A stretch of DNA of 64,000 nt from Boesenbergia rotunda (Eukaryota > Streptophyta > Magnoliopsida > Zingiberales > Zingiberaceae): assembly GCA_024364735.1 (NCBI GenBank), contig JAGFNQ010008760.1, positions 62,001 to 126,000 on the forward strand, given 5' to 3'. Shown here in pieces: positions 33,539 to 44,020 of this stretch. A program made the position numbers and the translations under genes. How positions within the stretch are numbered: the first letter of the stretch is position 1; the number at the start of each line of letters is the position of its first letter. Below the pieces are notes generated by a model. The model saw nothing but the letters and a program-made list of their open reading frames with translations, was not told the origin of the DNA and did no database searches.

Positions 33539-34378
33539 GTTAGATTGACCGAAGGTCAATGGAAATTTTGGTAGGATTTTGAGGTGTGGTTACTAGATTG
33601 ACCACAGTTTTGATTTGTTGACTGGGTAAAAAAAAAAAAAGGCAGTGAGCGATAGTGTAAGGAGAGAAGGTGAATAGGTCCACCATAATGACCTATCTAG
33701 CCCGGAGCAAACGGCTCACGGTAAAGGCATTGCAAATCCATTAGTGGCTGGGGCTTTGCCAAAAAGCCCAGGAGGGTGAGTAGGTCCACCATAATGACCT
33801 TCCTAGCTCACAGCAAACGGCTCGCGGTAAAGGCATATCAAATCTGTTGATAGCTTACCACTTGCTAAAAGTGGAGTCGACGATTGATGAGATGATACCG
33901 CCACTTTTGGGTTAGTTGCGCAGCTTGAGAGTGGCACAGCTGGCAGGACGGATGTGTACAGGCAGGACTACAGAGGCATATACAGATAGTACACACTGCA
34001 TGGGCTACACGTCTATCAGGCAGGACTACAGAGGCATATGCTACAGCCTGACAGATTTTCTACAGCTATTGATAGAGGATGGTACAGTGGGACAGCAGCA
34101 CACCAGAGATGATGGGCAGCCTGTGAGCTATAGCATCATGAGGCCTTGAGGCAGTGGTCAGAGAGAGGTTGATGGTTGATAGAGGATGGTGCAGTGAGAC
34201 ATGTTTTTGGATTTTGTGGATGGTACAGTGAGTGTACACATGCATGGACATATGGGTATATATGTGGGACAACTACCTGGATCTGATACTTCATCAGAAA
34301 CAAGTAGCTATCCTAGGACACATGTCTGTAGTACTTTTTTCTTGATGATATATAATTTGCCTTTCATCAAAAAAAAAC
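33539..34378 (+). mobile_element. Rp1: poly(A) retroposon, probably 5'-truncated LINE
   Basis: 840 bp with a perfect 12-bp TSD and a 3' end TTTGCCTTTCATC followed by A9 (34369-34377). Inside are a direct duplication of about 106 bp (33670 and 33776; GGTCCACCATAATGACC), two copies of GCAGGACTACAGAGGCATAT and three of GATGGTRCAGTG. No reverse-transcriptase frame is present. A SINE-like composite is the alternative. Confidence 0.65.
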
Positions 34379-34390
34379 TAGTAACTAGCA
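34379..34390. repeat. Rp1 target-site duplication, right copy
   Basis: TAGTAACTAGCA directly after the A-tail and one C. Confidence 0.8.
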
Positions 34391-34765
34391 TGCAACTGAA
34401 GTAGTAAGTTATGAAACATCTAAATCTTATAAGCTTTGCGGAATTAACACTACTTATAATCTTTGCAGAAATGATAAGATTAACACTAAGCAAGTCTCAT
34501 CCCAAGGTCTCACTCCACAGTTCCACCGCCACTGACACCAATCATACTTCCATTAGCCTCCTTGAATTATATCCTTTCTTTACCTTTATCTGCAGTAAAA
34601 GAATACAAACTATAAGCAAATTGCTTAGTAAATAGACCATGTTCTCACAAAACAAGCAATCAAGATAAAACATACTCTTGGTAAAAAGAATGCTTGCTTT
34701 AAAACATATGGAACTAGAGATGCCATGCTTAATATGAATATGCTCATGAATACACTTGTAACAAA
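34391..34765 (-). repeat. Gy1 5' LTR, third part
   Basis: Carries the candidate splice acceptor (minus TTTTACTGCAG, 34590) and the branch-like TTTACTAAGC about 50 nt before it. Cut at 34766 by Si2 with TSD ACAAA. Confidence 0.7.
34761..34765. repeat. Si2 target-site duplication, left copy
   Basis: ACAAA, identical to 43073-43077. Confidence 0.88.
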
Positions 34766-35244
34766 TGTTGGTGCAGGCAGCACCTAAGCCAAACATGGAT
34801 TTTGATAATGGCAAAGGGTTCAAGAGTTAAGATGTTATTTTTGGTCTAATTTGTTCACTGAGTATGCAGAAAGAAGTCCTGGCAAAGGGCAGCTGGGCAC
34901 CTAGCGAAGGGCTGCTAGGCATCGAAGACCTGGCGAAGGGCTGCTAGGCACCTGGCGAAGGGCTGCTGGGCAAAAGTCCAACCTAAGGAGCCGGTTGGCA
35001 AAAGGTAAACTCTCCTGAGAGGAGTAGGTGAAGACGCGTTCCCCATCGAGGGAACAGTAGGCGTTGGTTTGACCTAGGGTTCCATTTGGGAGACCCAAAG
35101 TCAGAACCAAGATAGCTACGGCTGTAAAAACTAACTAATATTTTTACTTTGTTTGTTGTGGAACTAACCTTGGATGCAGGGACCGAAGGAGTGTGTTTCT
35201 GCAGCTCAGAACGCCCCAAAGAAAGGGGCATACAGCTGGGCTAG

Positions 35245-35560
35245 GCACCCAGGAGGTCCCGGGCGCCCAAGGTCAAAGCCAAAAAAGCAGTTAAGCAAGA
35301 ATCACTTCGAAACAACACTGAGCTAGGCGCCCAGGAGGTCCCGGGCGCCCAAGCTCAAAGTCAAAAATGTAATCGAAGTAAAATCAACCACAAAGCCAGC
35401 AGACCAAGTCAAGCTAGGCGCCCAGGACGTCCCGGGCGCCCCAGTCTGACCATGAGCCGATTCGATGGGCATAAAGCGCTGACCAAGCTTCGGATAGAGG
35501 TTCTCAGATCTGAACGCACATGTCAGGCGCTCCTGACGTCCCAGGTGCCCCCAGGGCTAC
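35245..35560 (+). repeat. paired GGCGCCC modules in Si2 5' U3
   Basis: AGGCGCCCAGGAGGTCCCGG-type modules occur three or four times, each pairing GGCGCCC with GGGCGCC about 10 bp apart as an inverted repeat. They precede the TATA box. Confidence 0.7.
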
Positions 35561-35567
35561 TATAAAA
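35561..35567 (+). promoter_or_regulatory. TATA box of Si2 5' LTR
   Basis: CTATAAAAGGGGCTCGACCC. Present also at 42655-42661 and, on the other strand, in Si1 at 170-176. Confidence 0.8.
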
Positions 35568-35983
35568 GGGGCTCGACCCCTAAGGCTTCAACAATACTTT
35601 TTCCAACGCCTCCAAGCTTTTCGTTCAAGCACTCTGCTCCGACAAACTCCGTTCTCGACATTCTAGCGCCAACGACGACCCTCTACTCCGAAGTACGATC
35701 CACACCGTGCGTCGGTAACGAAAAGTGTACTTGTTTATTTACTGCACTACTTTTGTAGCAAATTCTGTAAAAATTTGCGCTACTATAGAATTGTTCGCAG
35801 TAAACGGTCAAGGACCGTGGACCTTGGAGTAGGAGCCAACCGTGACTCCGAACCAAGTAAAAATACTTCTGTTCCTCATGTTTGTTTTTCAATTCCGTTG
35901 TGTACCTTCTCTTAAGTTTTATCCGAAAAGTCATTTCACGATATTCACCCCCCCCCCTCTATCATATTTCTCGATCCAACAAG

Positions 35984-35995
35984 TGGTATCAGAGC
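35984..35995 (+). other. Si2 primer-binding site
   Basis: TGGTATCAGAGC exact, 2 bp after the LTR. Confidence 0.92.
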
Positions 35996-36209
35996 GGGGT
36001 AGCTCAAATTTGGTGCAACCACCAATTTGGGAATTTTTCGGATTTTCACAAAATCTTTTTTAATTCTTTTTTGATCGAACTTTTATCGTTAATCGAGGTT
36101 GGTGCAACATCACTTGATAATTTCTTTTAAATATCTTCTTCCCGCACTGCTAATCCAAGACCAAGTCTTGGGAAAGTTTTTTTTGTTGCTATTATTTCAG
36201 AATTTCTAA

Positions 36210-37605
36210 ATGGCCATGCAAGTGGGCTTCAGTACAGCCAGACCACCACTCTTCAGTGGGGAGGACTTCTCCTACTGGAAGAGTCGGATGGAAGTCCACC
36301 TGAAAACTCAGGTGGACATGTAGATAATCATCCAATCTAGTTTGGAAATCTCGAGAAATGCTGAAGGAGTGCCACAACCTTACACCGAATGGGACGTCTC
36401 ACTGAAAAGGAAGATCGAGGCAGATGCTAAAGCGACCCAGACACATCAATGCAGTCTAACCAAAGAAGCACTGAACCGGATGGGACCATTCAACAGTGCA
36501 AAAGAAATATGGGGTAAGTTAATTGAATTGCACGAAGGAACCTCCGACACCCGAATCAGCAAGAGAGACCTACTGCTAAACAAACTCTACACTATCAAAA
36601 TGAACGACGGCGAGTCAACAACCCAGCTCCCCGCCAAAATCCAAGAGTTGATGAACGGTCTACACTCAACCGGTCACAAGGTAGAAAACCGTGACCTGGT
36701 CAGGTATACACTTAACGCTTTCCCTAGAAATACTTTGTGGGCATCTATGGTAGATGCGTACAAAGTTTCAAGGGATCTGTCTAAAATCAAATTAGATGAG
36801 TTTTTTTTCTGAACTTGAATTACATGAGCAGACTAACTGCACCCTGGCCAAGAAAGGCATTGCTTTTGTCGCAGGCAAAATAGGAAAGATGATCAAGAAG
36901 AAGCCTCAACCTGCACCCGAGTCTGACTCAGACTCAGACTCAGAAGACAGCGAAGGAGATCGACCCAAGCTGGTTTGGCTAGCCCGGGACTACTACAAAG
37001 AGCTGAAAAATCAGACCAATAGAAGGAAAGCCAGCCGAAGAAAGGAAGAGCCAGCTGAACCATCAAATGAAAAGACCAAACCAAATGTGACCTGCTACGA
37101 ATGCAAAAAGAAGGGTCACTACAAGACGGAATGCCTCAATCTGAAGGAGACGAAGAATACAAGAAGGAAGAAGGCCCTTCAAGCAACATGGGACGAGTCT
37201 TCCTCCGAAGAAGAAGAAGAGGCCCCACAATCGAACCTGCTCGCCCTGACTGCTTCGGAAGAAATCGAGACCAGATCAGAATCGGAGTCGGACGATGGAA
37301 AGCTCACATTTGTAGAGGATGACAAAATCACTGTAAGTGGATTTTCTAGAGTTCAATTATCAGAGTTAATTGCTTATCTATCTCGCGACATGGCGAAAGC
37401 CAAAATCCGAGTCGAATCCCTCCGACAGGAAGTAAAACTCCTGAAAGAGGGAGCTGACTCTAGATCCTTAACTGAGAAGGTTCAAGAAGGAACCTCTACT
37501 CAAGTTGAAAAACTTGAGAAAGAGAACTCCTCCTTGAAAACTCAAGACAAGGACCTTAGAGCAGCTTTGGAACGATTCACTTTGGGTCCAAGGGTCTTGA
37601 CATGA
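36210..37605 (+). pseudogene. Si2 Gag
   Basis: The ATG at 36210 begins MAMQVGFSTARPPLFSGEDF, the usual SIRE Gag start (GEDFSYWKSRME). The UBN2 capsid region follows (GTSDTRISKRDLLLNKLYTI, NAFPRNTLWASMVDAYK). Then come an acidic SDSDSDSEDSEGD stretch, a full zinc knuckle CYECKKKGHYKTEC (37093-37134) and a coiled coil (EKLEKENSSLKTQDKDL). Breaks: TAG at 36321 and a shift in the T8 run near 36800-36808. Weak homology continues to about 37740 (WVPNFA), where pol should begin but does not. Confidence 0.88.
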
Positions 37606-38619
37606 TCCTTGGAAAACATAAGTCAGGTCTAAATCGATCGGGGTTAGGGTATCGAACCAAGGCTAGACAAAGGTCATATTATGCTGTACTGAATCAGTCT
37701 AGACCCAATGTTCAGGCATGGGTACCAAACTTTGCCTGAGCAACCAAGCTGGACCAAACCAGTATTGGATCCCCAAGGACAAGATTCATATTTTGCCTAA
37801 TCATTACCATGGCTTTAGTCCAGGGGGAGCCAACTTAAAAACCATTTTTATAGTTAAATGATTTTCTTTTCTTGTTTTAAATTGCATGATTGCTTGTCTA
37901 TTTGTTTTCTGCAATTTACCATGTTTAGACCTAGGACTGGTTAGACTAAGGACTAAACCAATTAACTGAAATTTGAACAACATAGTATTGGGTGGCGGTG
38001 AGATGATAGTACGTTAGGGAAGCCTTTTCTAATGAGGTTAAGTATACACTACTTGGTCTCTTTAGACTGGTGAAACTAGCCGAAGCTACCGATCCAAGAC
38101 ACAAGCTAGTTAGACCAGAATTTCTCAAAAAGTAACCTTGAAAATGAAATTTCACTAAAAGGCTTTGTCAAGGAAAGGGTTGATGATCCAATAAGGCTAC
38201 GACCAAAGAAGGCCTTGTGCCTCGCCAAGACCTGGAAGCCAATTTTTGAAATTCAAATTTAGTTTACTCTTTGTCAAATTCGAATCTAACACAATTTTTC
38301 AGTTAATCTTAGATTCAAATATTCTTTGTCAAAATAAATTCAAAACTAATTGCTTTCAAAATTAATTTAACTTTTCAAAATTAATCATGATCTTTCTAAA
38401 TACTTCTATTAAAACCTGTCTCACAAAAACTCATAAGGTTAACATGATTGATAACTCTAGATATCGGGTGAGATAGTTAGGACTTAAGTTAATGCAAAAT
38501 CTGATTTCTGTAATATTGTTAAATAAAACATTGAATTTAGAGTTGAATTGTCTTGATTGTTGGTTGGTCAAACCTGGTCAAACAGTCAAACTGGTCAATG
38601 GTCAAACAGCAGTCAAATC
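37606..38619 (+). other. Si2 interior without genes, after gag
   Basis: Gag tail remnant to about 37800, a PPT-like CCAGGGGGAGCC at 37816, then AT-rich sequence. No pol motif was found in any frame. Confidence 0.6.
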
Positions 38620-38906
38620 GGGCGCCCGTGACCCCTCGGGCGCCCCACCTCCCTTTTATCTTCGATCAAGATAGCAAAAGTTGTCAATATCTAGTTAAGC
38701 TAGGCGCCCGTGACATATTGGGCGCCTACACCTTCAAGTCAATCAAAGGCAGCAAAAGCTGCCACACATAGCAGCTGACTCCAGGTGCCCGGGTCCTCAC
38801 GGGCGCCCCCAAGGACAGCATCAACACCAAAAAGCTGCCTTTGGCAGCATACGACTGACTTCAGGCGCCCGACCCTTCCTGGGTGCCCGACCAAGCCCTA
38901 TATAAA
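38620..38906 (+). promoter_or_regulatory. LTR-like promoter region inside Si2
   Basis: Four pairs of GGGCGCCC/GGCGCCCGTGAC-type modules (from about 38620, 38703, 38783 and 38863) end at CCCTATATAAAGC (TATA at 38899-38906). This repeats the U3 plan of the LTRs but the sequence is not a copy of the Si2 LTR. The second ORF starts 113 bp downstream. Confidence 0.5.
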
Positions 38907-39018
38907 GCTACCGAAATGCCCTTCATTTGCCACACCAAAAACGAACCTCTTCTCTAACTCTTCTCCTCCTAAGGCGCCCGAACGACCCTCTCGTGCACTC
39001 AAACGCTCCACTTCAACC

Positions 39019-40374
39019 ATGCCTCCCCGGATGGCTACCCGGTATCAATTTTTCATGCATTTTTAATTATTTCCTTTTGGTTATTTCGCTAAATGCATAT
39101 TCCTTATAATGTTAGAAAATGTCGTACTACTCAACCCAACCCCGAGCCCGAGCCTAGCCCTGACCCTAGGTTTCCAACCCTAGAACTAATGAATAAGTTT
39201 GCTAGGACAACCTATAAACCCATCAAGACAAGCTTCTTGAATAGACAGTTTTTTCACTCAATCCTGTCCAGTAGCCATGGACATCCTTAACTTCTATCAA
39301 CTTGATCGACTTGTTTTCTGCACTCATCCTATAAATACGACCCTATGTGCAAAATTTTACAACAACTTAGTAAGACAAAATGATCTTAGCTATGTCACCA
39401 CTTTACAAGGAATGCCCTTGACGATCACGCCATTGTTGTTTAACAGATTTCTTGGACTGCGACCTTCCCAGTCCACCTTCTGCTGTTACCCTCTTAGACA
39501 TCCTCCCTTTGCTCCTCCCTACTCCCATATTGATTTGGATACCCTTTATTCATACTTCTATAGAACTGCTGGAAACCCCCTGGTTAGTCGGTTTCAATCA
39601 GTAAATCTCCAAGTCTAGGACTACGCTCTTTATAGAGTATTGGTCCGTTGCATTCTTCCCTTGACCACCAGGGACGTCGCGACCATGCGACCATTCCATA
39701 CCTTCCTGCTGTATGCTTTTATCCATCACCTAGATATTGATATTGGACTTCACATATTTCACACCATTCTACATGCATCCAGTGTCACTACTCAGGGTCA
39801 GGTACGCACCCCTTACTGCCACATCATCACTTCGCTTCTTCATCATCACGGTCGTGATATTACCGACGGAGAGATGACCTCGATGACTAAGTTTGACGAG
39901 ATTGGGTATAGAAACTTTTCCCTAGCGAGCATAGATGTCTCGGGTATCGGGGTTTTATCATGGAGACGTCAGTGAGCCGGAGTCCAGATCGATTCCGATG
40001 AGGAGGTAGAGGTCGACGTCGTAGATCTCGCTGCCGAGATCCGAGAGCAGATGGATGAGTCCCCACTGCCGACGCTAGATGAGAGAGTGACACGACTTGA
40101 GAGAGAGATTCATAGCCTTCGAGAGGAAGAGGAAGCCCACTACATCGAGATAGTCGATGCAATTCGAGCAGAGCATGATGTAAATCGGGCCTATCATAAC
40201 GAACGCATGGAAGCTGTTCTAGTTGACCGCCAGGCGAGACAGACACACCACACTAAGTACATGGATGCCCTCAGAGCCGAACATGAGGCAAATCAGGCCC
40301 GACATAACGAGATGATGTCTTGGTTCCAAAATTGGCAGCCCGGTCCATTCTTCCCTCCGGGCCCCTCCTCTTAG
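39019..40374 (+). pseudogene. Si2 second ORF: plant transposon protein-like / envelope-like
   Basis: The ATG at 39019 follows the internal TATA box. A 74-nt T-rich segment 39042-39115 with GT...TTAG ends would, if spliced, join the first codons in frame to the Pro/Glu-rich stretch (NPEPEPSPDPRFPTLELMNK). The centre (AKFYNNLVRQNDLSYVTTLQ, TPLLFNRFLGL; TRDVATMRPFHTFLLYAF) resembles Pfam 'putative plant transposon protein' (Transposase_32). The C-terminus is a coiled coil (LDERVTRLEREIHSLREEEE) ending PGPFFPPGPSS. Breaks: a shift near the T6 run at 39249, TAG at 39616 and TGA at 39973. No transmembrane segment is seen. SIRE elements often carry an env-like ORF at this place; function is unknown. 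Confidence 0.65.
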
Positions 40375-41737
40375 ACTCCAGATGACCTCAGTTGACTTAT
40401 TGTACTATTGATTGATGTTTGACTCGTGTTTGACTGTGCTGGTCCTCGCTTTGACCAGTTGACTTCTTTGCACTTATCATATCAAGTTGCTAGTTGTTTA
40501 CTTAATTATCTAGTTCTTATCAGTTACTAAGTTAGGGTTATGCTTGGTAGAATAGGACTGCTCTAAGTTTTTTCAAAAACTGTCATATTTTCTGCAAAAT
40601 CAATCTTTTATCTTATTTTGTTTTTTTCGACTTAGTTTTTTTATAAAATTACCCCCTTCAAAACTAGGGCTTTTTCGTAAATGGACTTAGCCTAGGCCCT
40701 AACCCTATAACTGCATGCACCTATAGATCTAGAAGCCAGCATCTCACAAGCACCTTAGGGTACTTTTGATTGATAACCTAGAATGGGTTGAGATGCTTAG
40801 GTCTTTGCCTTGATTCAAGATGCTTAAGTCTGTGCATCTGCAGTAGTTGGGACACTAAATACCAATCAACAGTAATCAAGTTAAGTGTCAAGCTTAGAAA
40901 ATCTAACTTGATCAGAACACTTAACTTGACTAACCCTAGCGAAAACTACTATTTATAACAGTTAGTAAGTAGCTAATTGGGTTAGACAGGACCCGAAAGC
41001 GGAAATTCAAATTAATTTGGTCCAGCTTAAATTTAGAAATGGTTTAGTACAACATATTATGTTGATTACTCATTGTTTTACTATATTTTTTTTGATATAT
41101 AGAAAAGGGGGAGAGATTGGAAAAGAGAGAAGAAGGTTTCAAAAACTTTTATCTCCTTTCTTTCAAAAAGTAAAGTAAAATTATTTTCTTAAACTATTTG
41201 AAAATCTTTCTAAGTACTTAAACTGTTTGAAAATTTTTCTAAGTATTAAACTGCTTAAAAATTTTCCAAGTGTTAATACTTCAGAATAAGATTAGAAAAA
41301 TTTTCCAAAATGTAAAAACTAAGTTATTTTCGAAATTACTTGTTTTCCAAAATTATTCTTACTCTAAATCCTTGGTGAAAATTTTTCAAAGTGCACAGTT
41401 CAACATTTTTCTGAAAATTTTCCAAAATTATTCTAAGTACTTACTTTAAATAGATGGTTGAAAATTTTCTAAGTATAAATTTCAAATTCTTCTGAAAACT
41501 TTCCAAGTGCCCAACTCAAAATATTTTTTTGGAAAATATTTTCTTACTTAAACTTTTTTGAAAATTTTCTAAGTAAACCTGAAAAGCGATTCACTTTTAG
41601 ACTTAGAAACTTTTTCAAAATCCCCATGAACTTTTGAAAAACCTAGGGGGAGATTTCTTCCAGGGGGAGGAAATCAAAACTGGTACTTTAACTATTTTTT
41701 GTTTAACTTAACTTTTTGAACCGGGTTGCCATAAATC
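40375..41737 (+). other. Si2 3' untranslated interior
   Basis: No coding frame. 41160-41640 is an imperfect array of GAAAATTTTCTAAGTACTTA-like units. GGGGGAG tracts that look like polypurine tracts occur at about 41107, 41646 and 41663. Confidence 0.7.
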
Positions 41738-41751
41738 AAAAAGGGGGAGAT
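41738..41751 (+). other. Si2 polypurine tract
   Basis: AAAAAGGGGGAGAT ends at the 3' LTR start. Confidence 0.88.
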
Positions 41752-43072
41752 TGTTCGTGCAGGCGGCACCTAAGTCAAACCTGGGTTTTGATAATGGCAA
41801 AGGGTTCAAGAGTTAAGATGTTATTTTTGGTCTAATGTGTTCACTGAGTGTGCAGAAAGAAATCCTGGCGAAGGGCAGCTGGGCACCTAGCGAAGGGCTG
41901 CTAGGCATCAAACCCTAAGACCTGGTGAAGGGCTACTAGGCACCTGGCGAAGGACTTCTAGGCATTGAAGACCTGGCGAAGGGCTGCTAGGCACTTGGCG
42001 AAGGGCTGCTAGGTATTGAAGACCTGGCAAAGGGCTGCTAGGTACCTGGTGAAGGGCTACTGGGCAAAAGTCCAACCTGAGGAGCCGGTTGGCAAAAGGT
42101 AAACTCTCCTGAGAGGAGTAGGTGAGGACACGTTCCCAGTCGAGGGAACAGTAGGCGTCGGTTCGACCTAGGGTTCCATTTGGGAGACCCAAAGTCAGAA
42201 CCAAGACAGCTACAGCTGTAAAAACTAACTAATATTCTTGCTTTGTTTGTTGTGGAACTAACCTTGGATGCAGAGACCGAAGAAGTGTGTTTCTGCAGCT
42301 CAGAACACCCCAAAGAGAGGGGCATACAGCTGGGTTAGGCGCCCGGGAGGTCCCGGGCACCCAAGGTCAAAACCAAACAAGCAGTTAAGCAAGAATTGCT
42401 TCGAAACAACACTGAGCTAGGCAGCCAGGAGGTCTCGAGCGCCCAAGCTCAATGTCAAAAATGTGATCGAAGCAAAATCATCCACGAAGCCAGCAGACCA
42501 AGTCAAGCTAGGTGCCCAGGAGGTCTCGGGCGCCCCAGTTTGACCAGGAGCCGATTCGAACGGGATAAAGCGCTGACCAAGCTTTGGATAGAGGTTCTTG
42601 GATCTGAAGGCACGTGTCAGGCGCCCCCGACGTCCCAGGCGCCCCCAGGGCTGCTATAAAAGGGGCTCGACCCCTAATGCTTCAACAACACTTTTTTCAA
42701 CGCCTCCAAGCTTTTCATTCAAGTGCTCTGCTCTGGCAAACTCCGTTCTCGACATTCTAGCGCCAACGATGACCCTCTGCTCCGAAGTACGATCCACACC
42801 GAGCGTCGGTAACGAAAAGTGTACTTGTTTATTTACTGCACTACTATTGTACCAAATTCTGTAAAACTTTGCGCTACTATAGAATTGGCCGCAGTAAACG
42901 GTCAAGGACCGTGGGCCTTGGAGTAGGAGCCGACCGCGACTCCAAACCAAGTAAAAATACATGTGTTCCTCGTGTTTGTTTTTCAATTCCGCTGCGTACC
43001 TTCTCTTAAGTTTTATCCGAAAAGTCTATTCACGATATTCACCCCCCCTCTATCGTGTTTCTCGATCCAACA
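41752..43072 (+). repeat. Si2 3' LTR
   Basis: 1321 bp, starts TGTTCGTGCAGG. It has about eight minisatellite units (41866-42065) against about four in the 5' LTR, explaining the 105-bp length difference. TATA at 42655-42661. Confidence 0.92.
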
Positions 43073-43077
43073 ACAAA
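43073..43077. repeat. Si2 target-site duplication, right copy
   Basis: ACAAA. Confidence 0.88.
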
Positions 43078-43855
43078 TGCTTGCATTTGAAAACCTTGCT
43101 TGAAATGGAAATGCTTGATATGCTTGAAATAAATGCTTGCATTTGAAAACTTGGAACTTGTATAGTCTTATACATTAAAATAGATAAACATCCTCCTTTG
43201 GGCCCAGCATAGTACCAATGCGTGCATCCCTAATAGGTTTCGAGGTAGCTAGCCACCGAACCCTACTAGAGCATATCTACTAGGCTCGCCTAGATCTATG
43301 GGCCTTGGCCCGGTACATGCCACTTAATAAAAGTAATATACTTAAACTTGTGCTCATGCTTGTACTTAAAATGTTTAACTTTGCACATATCTTGCACATA
43401 GAAAGAAATGCTCCCAAAACTCGTTTTAGGACACAACAAGACGTTGGTCTTGTACTTATATCATTTCTTAGTCCCAGAACTCGTTCTAGGGCTTAGTAAG
43501 ACCTCGGTCTTACTTTGAACTTTTATCGAACACCTTGCGTGCCCTAATCCCAAAACTCATTTTGGGTTAAATCTTGCTAAACTCATGATCACACACACAA
43601 AAGACTTGGGATTTAAGTTCTACGAAAACCATACGAAGAACAACTCTTACTGCAGGTGAGTGATCTACTTACCTCTTTATGCTTCTAAACATACTATACC
43701 AGCATAGGATCTAGCGTGGTACTCCTCGTCTACTTCCTTTGCACGATCCGCCCACCCTTTGGCACTAGGAGAGAAACCCTAGTTTCTCTTTTCTTATTTT
43801 CGGTGAGAGGGAGAAGGAGAATGAGAAAACCTTTGGTTTCCTCTTCTTTCTATCC

Positions 43856-43863
43856 TTTATATA
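43856..43863 (-). promoter_or_regulatory. TATA box of Gy1 5' LTR
   Basis: The minus strand reads GTATATAAAGG, about 100 bp after the tRNA-like module and 185 bp before the donor. Confidence 0.7.
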
Positions 43864-43964
43864 CTAAGTGGAAGTTGAAACAACTTCCATAAAGAGGCGC
43901 TATCTAACACTTACCATATATTGTTTCCATACCCCAATGTGATGCTTTGCCACCACCTAATGGA

Positions 43965-44020
43965 AACTTAAACTAATGCTACTCGAGGGGTCATTGGGTT
44001 CGATCCTTGGCTCCAACCCC
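43965..44020 (+). promoter_or_regulatory. tRNA-like B-box module in Gy1 5' LTR
   Basis: GGTTCGATCC at 43997-44006 fits GWTCRANNC. The A-box is weak. Antisense to Gy1, as in the other families. Confidence 0.45.

Larger units (their letters stand above)
34766..35981 (+). repeat. Si2 5' LTR
   Basis: 1216 bp, TGTTGGTGCAGG...GATCCAACA. Minisatellite of about four 22-23 bp units (34880-34975), paired GGCGCCC modules (35245-35560), TATA 35561-35567 and a C9 run before the end. No gene. Confidence 0.92.
34766..43072 (+). mobile_element. Si2: SIRE/Maximus-type copia element without pol
   Basis: 8307 bp with perfect TSD, LTRs 34766-35981 and 41752-43072, PBS and PPT. The interior has a SIRE-like gag (36210-37605), a GGCGCC/TATA region (38620-38906), a second ORF (39019-40374) and a long AT-rich stretch with several GGGGGAG tracts. 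No protease, integrase, RT or RNase H motif can be found in any frame. Confidence 0.9.
34590..43672 (-). other. candidate LTR-embedded intron of Gy1, now holding Si2
   Basis: Minus-strand donor AGAG/GTAAGTAGATC followed by CACTCACCTGCAG (43672) and acceptor TTTTACTGCAG (34590). Without Si2 the intron would be about 0.8 kb. Same signals in the same order as Gy2-Gy4. Confidence 0.45.

Noticed and set aside
33128..34765. Separate new element with GTCGAC palindromes
   Set aside because: After removal of Rp1 the sequence joins Gy1 LTR pieces with matching splice and end signals; no termini of its own were found.
34901..35110. Ser/Pro/Leu-rich frames across the Si2 LTR (also 41908-42204)
   Set aside because: Direct translation of the minisatellite, length varies with repeat number.
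35984..35995. TGGTATCAGAGC as a fragment of a tRNA gene
   Set aside because: Occurs exactly next to LTR ends in six elements; it is a primer-binding site.
36796..37605. Host zinc-finger protein gene
   Set aside because: The CCHC knuckle is the end of the Si2 Gag, in frame with upstream UBN2 sequence apart from a T-run shift.
39019..40374. Active DNA transposase
   Set aside because: The 'plant transposon protein' label is only a family name; no catalytic triad or terminal inverted repeats, and it lies inside an LTR element.
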